Shown here: piece by piece, positions 54,658-64,000 of the stretch
How the letters are laid out: every line of letters begins with the position of its first letter
How positions within the stretch are numbered: the first letter of the stretch is position 1
Assembly: GCF_029227915.1 (NCBI RefSeq)
Contig: NC_079888.1
Span: forward strand, 6,195,001 to 6,259,000
Direction of reading: 5' to 3'
Origin: Hydractinia symbiolongicarpus
Taxonomy: Eukaryota > Cnidaria > Hydrozoa > Anthoathecata > Hydractiniidae
DNA length: 64,000 nt
Position numbers and translations under genes: made by a program
Notes under the pieces: model-generated
The model's database searches: none
Told to the model about the DNA's origin: nothing
What the model saw: only the letters and a program-made list of their open reading frames with translations

Positions 54658-57175
54658 GTAAGTATGCATTTTATTTATAAAAAAAAAACAACCCTAGAAC
54701 TTAATCCCCTAAACTTTGCTATTCTTCACCCTAATATTGTCTTTACCTAAGAGAATGGTAGAATAAAATACACAAAAATTGGATAGGAAAATGAAACTGT
54801 TTATGGACTGCCATTATTGCATGTTGCTATTAAGCTATTATAACTATTGTACAAAACAAATGACATTGTCAATATTGTTAATCCCACTAAAATAAGTCGC
54901 TTTTACTTTTTATTTCAAGCACTTTCCCAGTAAATCTTGAGTCCGAGGACTGAGTCAGTCAGTTTCTATGTTATAACTGCTTTTAAAGCTCTCAGTTTTA
55001 CCGCTATCAGTTGAATACCCACATGGGTTACCACAAACGATATATATACGCACGGTCAACCGGCGAACCGCCTAATACAGGTAAAAACAGCGGGGAAATA
55101 TCTCATAAGTGCCTTCACTTTAGGCTTGATAAAAAAAAACATCTTGAGAAAAATAAGTAAACAAAGCCGTTGTTGCTATAACATCAACTCAAAGATGTGA
55201 TCATAGAATGGATGGCGTTTAATCTTTTAATGCAGTAATTAGCACGATTAGCCTTTATTAACCAGATACCGATAGCTCTAATCAACACGTTGCGTACAAC
55301 TACGTCCGCAAAACATAGTGCGACTGAGATGTTTTGTTGCATTGACAGAATGCCGAATAACAGTATTCAAAATCAAACCTTGTTCATTCAAGAACGCTGA
55401 GTTTTATAAGTGTATTATCACGGTGTCAATTAAAAGTTTAAGCACTGGGTACAATTGCGATCAGTGTCCATGTCACGCATTTTCATAGTAGTGTAGACGC
55501 ACGGAAAGGTAAACGACCTAAAATCTTAACAACCAATATTGAGTAAAATTCCACCCCCTAACCATGTTGATCTTGATCAACAAATTGTTTTTGTTGGATG
55601 TTTGCTCCGCCCTTTCCCTTTTTCCCTTAAATCTAGGCTGCAACGGCCTTTTGTTTTTATGCCCAAGCAATAAAAGAGAAAAAAGTCCTGTAAACGAGGT
55701 TAGGAATTTAGGCTGATTTCGTTCCAAGTCAACTCATCTTTAGAACTTTTTGCACATGATAGCATGTCAGGTTGAAGAAAGTTTAATTGGCTCAAGACAT
55801 CTAACTGCAAATGCACATTATACCGGACGCAACCCAACTGCGTTCCAAATTATATGACGTATCCATGACATATTAAAAAACTGATCTATTTACCAGCCCG
55901 CAAAATAGTTTATAAAAGATCTATTTTGTTTAAAAATAGGTAATATTATTCTTGTAATTGAAATAACTTCGTTCAGTTGTTTTTATCTTTGGAGCTTGTT
56001 AGTTGTGTCTGAGGAACTGTGAGTTTATTTCTCATCGTTTTGTTGTTGTTGTTGTTGTTGTTGTTTGTTTGTTTTTTTGTCCGCTTTTTGTATACCTTAT
56101 TGTTTCTTATCTTGTGTCGTTTTTTGTTGCTGTTTTTGAAAGTGAAAGGGATGGCATATTGTTAGGTCAAACTAATCATAACATCTTCTCGTGCGCTGTT
56201 TTGATTATCTTCTGAATACGTGATTCAAGCATTATGATTTATTTAGCCCGACTTCCTAACTATAAACACGTTTTAAAATTTCACCTTTGTAAAATATTTA
56301 TCACGTGGTTAAAACGTTTATAAACACTTCATTTTCAAAAGAGATTTATTAAAAATGGACGACGCGTGTGGTGGTTAACCGACCGTCCATCCAACATGGT
56401 GGAGCTTTCTGATAGCTTTTGTTCAAAATTCTTTAAGCTCTCGCATTTGGAGTATAACACGATATTTATTACAAAAATTTCGTTCCAAAATTTTTTATCA
56501 AAAATGAGATACATTATTAAGTCGTTAGAACATTGCGGTCAGTAGAGCAGGTAAACAATGTTAAAACTACATCAGTCCCGCATTCCAATATGCATAGATT
56601 ATGAAGTTACATTAGGGCGCGCAAAGGGCGCAAAGGGCGTAAGAATTAGAAAAGTTCAAGTTGCGCGGTATTTTACATATTTTATTTCAATTGGTTTGGT
56701 GAAAGAACTTGAGAATGCAGGATTTCGAGAACGTTTGTGGAACTTAGTCTTAAACGCAAATGATTTGTTTCAGTGTTGATAAGAACATCATGTTCCATTT
56801 TAAGATTTAGTTATGTTAGAGTCTGGTTAACATTAATGGTAAACTGTACTTAAGCGTCTTCTCGAAGTAAATACAATGTAAACCCACGTTTATGTTGTGT
56901 TATGTGCAACATTATTTTTTTTCAAAGAAATTTTGCTTTATGAACGTTGAGTTTAATTCGGATTTTGATCAGGTTGGATACGCCAATTCAATTCAATAAA
57001 ACTTCAAATTTCAAAGGCTGTAACTGAGTGTAAAAGAATTTTCTAACTTTTGTTACTCGGGCTAAACTTCATCATCCCTGGGGTCTCTTTGGACCTTGTG
57101 CCGTTTTCGCCACTATTGAATTTATCAAAATGTCCTGGAAACGAGGTTTTAAAAAAGCACGACCATTACTAACTT

Positions 57176-57254
57176 TGTCTCCAGGGTCTTTTGGCCCCTG
57201 AGCCGTTATTACGGAGTGGCCAACCTCATTAACAATGCCCTCGGAACGAGGTTG
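57176..57254. mobile_element. Palindromic MITE, family 'CAACCTCG', copy 3
   Basis: Shares GGCCCCTGAGCCGTTATTAC with the reverse complement of copy 1 and ends GCCCTCGGAACGAGGTTG. Confidence 0.65.
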
Positions 57255-58356
57255 TTCTGTTGCTCATCATAGAAACAAGGCTACACTGATGTTTATAACA
57301 GTTGTCAGGATCGCTCTTTTTATATCTTTTAAAATATTCGTGACTGTATAATATACGGACCAGATCCCATTAATAACATCATCTGATTTAATTGTCACAT
57401 AAATCACGTTTTAATGAAGTCAATCTTGTTACTTGATTACGACATATTAGAACTCTCTCGCAGTAATTACGTTAGCTTATTAGAACTTTTAGAAATTTTA
57501 ATGACTTCGATGTATTTTAATTACTAGAGTGAGTTTAATATTAAAATTAATCGCAAGATATTAATCGCAAGCAATTTCGTGGCCAGGTCTTTCCTTCCTG
57601 ATTAGTAAAATAAAAACCTTCATAAATGCTGGTTCTGGGTAGGAAGTTGTCTTTTCGTTTCTCTTTTGTTGGAGTTTTCTGACATGCTTTAACTGATTTT
57701 GGTGAACACCAGTTTGGGCGTGGCAGTAAGTTAGAAGAGTACTATAAGTTTGTCTCTCATATGTTGAAGAAGGTTGGTATCAGCCGCGTTATGTTAAAGG
57801 AACGTGTTTAAAAGCAAATATTTTTCTCGACTATGTTTTCATTTTTTTAACTTCAAACCTATGGAAATTAACTATTGTTTTTTGGCGCTATGTTTCAGAA
57901 TTGTATGCGCATGCGCTTTGCATTGGTCACCATATTGGGTGATGTTTACTTGCGCACACCTTTTTGATGTCAAATACTAACAATTATGTATATTCATTAT
58001 TTTGTCAATCGATACTAAACTTTTTTTGCACATGTGTTTTGTCCCATGATATAAGGTCACGCGACCATTTCATTTATTTCATGTTCAATTGACATTGAAC
58101 TTTCTTGAAAATGATTTCTAACGCCTTATTGCTTTATTTATGCTTAACTATATTTCATGAATCACCTACATGGCATCACTTTAGTAACGTATGCTTGTCA
58201 CCGATAGCATCATATCCTGTTTCAATTACAACATGTCTGCTGTATGAGTTTATGTCAAGTTGTGTCACATTCAACTTCATATCTATAGCTAAGTGATAAA
58301 AACAATACATGTGTTCGTTTAGTAATTTGTAATGAAATCCTTTCCAACGTACTAGT

Positions 58357-58437
58357 CTCGATCCCAGCGCCTGTAGCGTTTTTCAATATAAGGATAAAAC
58401 GCGTACCAAAAATCGCTACGGGCCCTTGGATCGAGGT
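58357..58437. mobile_element. Palindromic MITE, family 'CAACCTCG', copy 4
   Basis: CTCGATCCCAGCGCCTGTAGCG at the left pairs with CGCTACGGGCCCTTGGATCGAG at the right (shown in part); ~80 bp. Confidence 0.65.
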
Positions 58438-58829
58438 TGTAGTGGTGCTAGAAATTTTCTCGACATGGATGAATTCCAAAAATATTAAACCTCTTTCTTT
58501 TTTAACAACTTATAGTCAAGTAATTTTCAAGGAAAGAAGATTCTCGATTATTTAAATCATTTTTTTTCTTGTTGTTGTTGTTGTTTTATTCAGGGTATGA
58601 GAAGAGGGAGTGCAGGCGTAAATATGTATCTAAATAGTTTGTTCAATGCCGCTTGAAAACGTAGACGAACTTTGATTTGGATTTTAGAGACGTAGTGTGC
58701 AAAGCATACTGAAGTAAAAAGGTTTTCACGAGATTGATTCTTTTTTCAATGACATCCTAAATTGAAGCCCAAACTTTTTTTTCATGTAAGTACATCATAT
58801 TTAGATATACCCTCCAATCTCGTTTACAG

Positions 58830-58929
58830 GGCTTCTTTTTCGCTTTCTGATTTGACTAGCGCAGCGCCAGTACTCATATCTGAAAGCGATAATATCGGTG
58901 GTATTGCAACAAATTTTGACATATCTTAT
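58830..58929 (+). CDS. Isolated exon of an unidentified gene
   Basis: Acceptor TCGTTTACAG ends at 58829 and donor TAT|GTAAGT follows 58929. Frame (entering in phase 2): ASFSLSDLTSAAPVLISESD, then NIGGIATNFDISY. It does not join in phase to the exon ending at 54657, so at least one intervening exon is unseen or it belongs to another gene. Confidence 0.4.
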
Positions 58930-61900
58930 GTAAGTAAAAATTCTTTTTTTAGTCTTACTAACTAACTTCCTGGAAGTCTCTGGTATAAATAGACGAGGTA
59001 ATTTTAAAATCAGAAGACGCAACTGCGTCCCAAGGGTCTTCTGCACCTATGATATACAGACGGGACGGGTCCGTAATGGGAGTTGTCCCACCCTCGTCCC
59101 CAGGGTTTTTTGTCTTTTTGATATGAGAGAAGATGGCGAAAAATATTTTCTCTAATATGAAAAAGGCAAAAAACCCTGGCGACAAGGGGTCAGAATATCA
59201 AAGAGAAGAGCACTGCGGGCGAGGCTGGATAACACGTTCATCTCTTCAGTTCAAAATACGAATTTTTATCATAGTTAAGATGTTGCTTCAAAACCGCAGT
59301 CTAGTTTACGGGAAACACATTGTCTGAGGTTATCAATCAATGCATTCCTTTACCATGCCGCACAATGAACTTGAGCGACTTGACTGAACTGTATAACATT
59401 TGCATGAATATTATATAGAAATTTTTTTTATTTTTTTATGTAAGCTTATGGGTATTCTAGAAAATGGACTTATCCTATTCATCACACCCGGACAATAATT
59501 AATATTTTATGTGTAAATAGAAAGAGAAAAAATAAAATGTATAAAATAAAGCAAAATCCACCTCATTTCTTTTTGCAAAAAAAATCGAGGCTTAAAATTA
59601 ACGACAAATACAAAGTCTATCCCACCCTCGTTCCCAGCGCATTTGTCTATTTTTTTATATCGTCGTCCAAACTGCTACCTTATCCTCAGGAAATCTTGTG
59701 ACTTTCCCGATGAAACTTTTGGAAAGAAGTTACGTCTGAAGTTACAGATCCTAATCATAGTCACGGCCAAGAACAGAAAACTAATAATGTCATGGCAACC
59801 ATTTTCAATACCTTAAATGTTACAAAACCTTAAAGTAATTTCTATCGTAATTAGCATTAATGATAGCGTTTGCTTCAAAGGAAGTCTACTTTGGTATCAC
59901 AGCCTCTTGTGCTTGTTGTAACCATAACAAACAAAGTAACAAATACATTATAAATTAATAGCTATCTCAACTTGTCATAATTACGGAAATTGGTTACCAA
60001 GGTAGAAAAACTACAATATCACGTAATTACATACTCAAGTCATTAACATATTGCAATGCAATATAATTAACATCATTTGGAAATCGTTGACAACAAGACA
60101 CTTTAAATGAAGCTAATCCTCCTAGTTACGCAGTATACTAAAATATATTACCATGTAAACGCCGTCAATTCTTGACATGTTGTTTTTGTAAGGATGTGTG
60201 AATCGAGCAAAGTTTGTGTTTATTTTGAAAACCATGCCAACGCAATGTCGTAGACATTCTTCTTGCAGTTGTCCATATGTGGTCATTATACGTAAAAGCA
60301 TACTGATATTTCCTGACGTGCCTTTCGTTATAATTTTTGCATAGAAATTTGTAAGTGCGTCAGGCAATTCCTGACAACGATGTTACTGTGTTTTAGATCT
60401 GACTTAGAACTGACTTCGTATAAGTACATGGTACCTAGAACAGAAATAAAGAGCTGGTAACGAATTGAGCAATTTCCCTGTAAAACATACACTATCTTTT
60501 CTCATGTAGTTTGGTAAAGAGTTTGCTTTTAATCATGTGGTCAAGTAGTAATTTTTATGAATGTTTGTTAATTTCCTTGCACGAACGCAACTGCACCATA
60601 TAGACATGAAACTCATGTACTTTTATTACAAAATTTGACTAGATGTGTGTAGCCAATACCCACAACTTTTTCTCTCTGTAAAGTTTACCAAGTTAGGGAG
60701 AAAAAGTTGGAAGAGAATAAAAAGCTCTGTGTTCTACACCATTCCTAGGTAGCTTATAATGAGCGCTATTATAAAAACTGATCGTTTGTGGTTAAACGCA
60801 TCAAAAAATCCATTTTTATATTTGTGCAAATTAATCAACTCCTTGCTTTGCAAGGACCACAATTTGTCAGCAGACACTTTTTATTTGGCCGAGAAAATAT
60901 TTTAAACTTCAAGACATTCTATGGTTGAGATTTGACTTGTGGTTTTTTGTTTGTTTTGGACGCTAACTTCTCTGTGAAGATTTCAAGTATGTTTATTTTA
61001 CATATATCCACGGTGATGTTGGATTTTTTGTACACTTCCTTTTTTTTATTAAACTATCTGTCGTCATGCGACGCCCGTCACGCGTTTCACTAACTTGTTT
61101 TTATAAACAAAAGGATAGCAAAGGTGTGTCGCTGACATATTAATCCAAAATATATAATCTTTTTTCTTTCTTTTAATTTTTTTTAACTAAACATGGTGAT
61201 TGATATTCCAGCTTACACCCTAAGAATTTAATATGTCTTGCAAACAACCGTTTTTAGTTTATCTTAAAACACGCTTTGTTTACAAACGTTTGTTTTTGTT
61301 TGAAGTTGCAAAGTGGATATTGCTTTTATAAAACAAAAAATATTGTTTTCGTTTATTTTAAAAAACATAAAATCGCTAGGCTGGGTTTTAAACACGAGTA
61401 ATAATATTTTTTAAAAAAAAAAACGACAAAGATATAAACTTCGAGTGTTTGTATTTATAAACAGAAATACGCATCAGAAGGGGTGTGTTATCGCGTGGAG
61501 TTGTAGCTTAAGACCCTATTCACACTTCAAAAAAATAAATGTTTTTGAATTTAAAAATTTAAAATTGCAATAAATTACAAAATATAGTAATTAATAGGGC
61601 ACTTTATATTTTGCAAAGCTATTTATTTGATTCAACGTGCAATTGTTTCTTATCAGGCATAAAGGGTTTCGCATAATTTATGCTAATTACTTTATTATAA
61701 ACTAATTTTATGCTTCTCGTGTTGTCAACCAAGAAGGTTCTTGGGTACTTGCTTAATTTTGCTATACTTTTTATTCCAAAACTTGTAACGAATTTTTAGT
61801 ACTGTACAGAAAAGACAGGTCACTGCAATGATTATAAACAATCTATGAACAACCTCAATCTAATTTTCATAATTAAGTCCGAATAAATTTCGCTCTTATG

Positions 61901-62633
61901 TTTACAAAACTTTCTTCCTTCAAATTTGTGTGTATTCTTCACGTGTTATTTCTGAATAAAAATGCTAGATGTCGAACGGCGTTGTTTATCTTTTTCTTTA
62001 TCATACTTGCATAAATTATGACCTAGACTCTTCTATGCATTCTGGTGGCTCGCTACCCTTCAGCACGACCTGCCACACAGCTAAATTTTGATCGAGTAAT
62101 GTATCAGTGTTGTTCAGTGTTGTTAAACGATAAAATTTAGGGTAGGGTTATTTGATTTTCTGAAAAGCAAGAAATATGATATTTTAGTACGTGGCTATTT
62201 AGGAATTTTATATTGGGCAGGTTAATTATGCGATGTTCATGATATTAATCTTGATTCCATAAAAGGTATTATTTTGTCAAGCGTTAACGATTTGTAATGA
62301 TAAAAGATAATAGAATTTTTTAAAGTTTACTCTTCGTCAGTTGTGACGACAGTGAAGGGCGAGTGTTAAGATGGGAGACAAGGTCTGGATTAAAGTTTTC
62401 TTTTTAATCTTTTTGTAATATATGTAAATTTTATACACACACCTATTATTGCAACATTAAATATGTGACATAATTAGATTTTTATCGCACAGTGATTTTA
62501 GCAAGGGATTTGAAACTTACGTACTACAATAAAAACTTCACTCAGCCAAAGGCTGTCTCTGAAAGTAGGGAGTATCGTAGAACGGAGTTGAAATAAGGAT
62601 ATACTTGTTTTGTTGCTCCGTTTTAAAATCAAA
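58930..62633. other. Non-coding region upstream of filamin
   Basis: No gene supported. A MITE-like palindrome is at 59090-59189 (CCTCGTCCCCAGGGTTTTTT pairing with AAAAAACCCTGGCGACAAGG), and a lone half at about 59624-59640. The filamin promoter should be in the last kilobase. Confidence 0.4.
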
Positions 62634-63331
62634 ATGGGAGACGTATGTATTGCGTATTACGTTGATTTTTATTAGCTACCTAGTTATGTTAATTTTATTT
62701 CTCGTAGCTCGCGTGGTTTTATCTATTTTTTCTGAGATAAGATGTTTGGTTTTACAATTGCAAAACCTCACAAATTTTCGTCCCTTTGTTCAATTAAGTA
62801 CGTATTATTGTCTACTTAAAAGCCCATCTTTTTGTGAGAAAAATGTTTTGTTCCAATAAAGTTCGTTTAGTTCACTAGCAGTTTAAAATTTAATGTATTC
62901 TTTCAATACTTCTGAATAATATATCATTCAGAAACATACGGACGCGATCAGATTTTGTTTAAAAAAGAACTGGTGAACACACAGAGAAGCTTGGTGTTTT
63001 TAGAAAACGTTGCTTTTATTTTTGTAGGAGCAGCTTTCCGAATATAAAATGCCTGACGATCCAACTTCAACGGATGCAGAATGGAAAAGAATCCAGCAGA
63101 ATACATTTACTCGTTGGTGCAACGAGCACTTAAAATGTGTGAATTTGTACATACATAATTTGGAAACAGACTTATGTGATGGTTTAAAACTTATTGCTTT
63201 ACTGCAAGTTTTGTCTCACAAAAAAATTGCTCGATATAACAAGAAACCAACTTTCAGACCACAAAAGATAGAAAATGTTGCAATAGCTTTAAAATTTATA
63301 GAAGATGAACAAATCAAACTGGTAAATATCG
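62634..63331 (+). CDS. FLN: Filamin, first exons (partial at window edge)
   Basis: Exon 2 (63028-63331; acceptor TTTTTGTAG, donor ATCG|GTAAGT, phase 1) encodes DAEWKRIQQNTFTRWCNEHL, then LETDLCDGLKLIALLQVLSH and FRPQKIENVAIALKFIEDEQ. This is the first calponin-homology domain of the actin-binding region, closest in pattern to filamins (WkxIQQNTFTRWCNEHLK). A short exon 1 (62634-62642, ATG GGA GAC then GTATGT) joins in frame to EQLSEYKMPDD, though translation could also start at the ATG at 63049. The rest of the CH domains and the immunoglobulin-like repeats lie beyond the right edge. Filamins cross-link actin filaments and tether them to membrane receptors. Confidence 0.88.
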
Positions 63332-64000
63332 GTAAGTTCTCTTCGCTTAAACTTTGTTTACGTTCACGGTTACCATTTTTAACTTTGCAAATAATGGTTG
63401 TATTGTCTGAGATTAAAAATGTAATCTACTCTTTGTTGTAATTTCACCGTACGTGCGGCCATTAAATTAAACATTTTAGAATACGGAGGGGTGTGGCGAA
63501 CATGTGTCACATGTGTTAGACAAGGCTGGCGAAAAATAATTTTGCCGTCAGAAATCATTTCTGTTTTGGATTCTTGATAAATACATGTACGACAAATTTG
63601 TCCACTGTTTCAAAAAAAATAATAAGAATAAAAAAGGTAACTCCAGCTAGCAAAAAGCAACTTACTGAAAATAATAAGGAGTATTCTTAAAATGGTATTT
63701 TAATATTTGTAAAGAACAATTAAAATGTTTTGCACCATTGCGTTAAGACTCCTGGCTGCCACAGCCGGTTCATGATACTTTTATGCCTGATCATGACACT
63801 TTATAAGAGAGGTCTTAGTAGGAGATGCCTTCAAATCAAATTTTTGTGGCTCCTAGTGGAAACAATCTACAAACTACAGGTTATGGTGATTTCTGGGCTA
63901 GCCACTTTAAATTATTATTATTATTATTTCGTTGAGGGCTGTAGCCTTACCCCCTAACAAACACCCCCATCCAAAATCTTAAAGTTTACCTCATTCAGGC
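63332..64000 (+). other. Filamin intron
   Basis: Begins with the GTAAGTTC donor; the next CH-domain exon is not in the window. Contains an (ATT)n tract near 63913-63930. Confidence 0.5.

Larger units (their letters stand above)
54658..58829. other. Probable introns and repeats
   Basis: No convincing exons. Contains MITE remnants (55555-55703, 57060-57150, 57176-57254, 58357-58437) and a (TTG)n tract at 56040-56064. An open frame at 56558-56779 is not supported by splice signals. Confidence 0.4.

Noticed and set aside
56558-56779. 73-codon plus-strand frame
   Set aside because: No acceptor at the start, no family pattern, and a GGGCGCAAA mini-repeat inside; probably intronic.

Overview
This is an AT-rich, intron-containing animal window crowded with transposable elements. 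Several genes are conserved and spliced: a complete TMA7, a nearly complete Hakai/CBLL1 E3 ligase, the first exons of a filamin, and a GPI-type Ly6 protein. Together with a long-TIR Polinton/Maverick, a DZIP3-type HEPN protein and THAP, Ginger-like and pogo-like elements, they point to an early-branching metazoan, most likely a cnidarian (possibly a hydrozoan). That placement is an inference; the window contains no rRNA or mitochondrial sequence to prove it.

Layout. 1-2267: a minus-strand two-exon gene for a P-loop (SF1-helicase-like/DUF2075-like) NTPase that runs off the left edge. 2824-5794: a self-contained DNA transposon with perfect 27-bp TIR tips and a 7-bp target duplication; it carries two convergent genes (a THAP-domain protein and a C2H2 zinc-finger protein) whose 3' ends face each other across a second inverted repeat. 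6120-6730: a T-rich degenerate repeat. 7784-8947: a HEPN-domain protein (minus) whose C-terminal half is a 21-bp coding minisatellite. About 9.5-23.8 kb: a decayed Polinton with ~270-bp terminal inverted repeats. Its remnants include protein-primed DNA polymerase B, packaging ATPase, a BRO-N-like protein, a candidate double-jelly-roll capsid protein, a penton-like candidate and many small proteins; I see no integrase and no protease. 

24.4-36.5 kb is repeat-rich: a perfect 592-bp tandem duplication, two pogo-type MITEs with TA duplications, a pogo transposase remnant, a very long GAA tract inside the Ly6 gene, several members of a palindromic MITE family with 9-10 bp duplications, and a ~1.1-kb tandem triplication. 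36.75-38.97 kb holds TMA7 (minus, four exons), with a helitron-like element and a tRNA-derived SINE in its introns. 39384-42954 is a Ginger/KRBA2-like transposon with a GCAG duplication, a 63-bp repeat array and a transposase gene from which the catalytic core is missing. 46766-48168 is a hAT-like non-autonomous element. 49041-53142 is Hakai (plus). 54154-54657 and 58830-58929 are exons of one or two unidentified genes. 62634-63331 is the start of filamin (plus), continuing beyond the right edge.

Host genes are spliced with ordinary GT-AG introns, and in every gene called here the exon phases agree across junctions. The genes do not form a pathway; the main theme is host genes interrupted by, or neighbouring, many different classes of mobile DNA.
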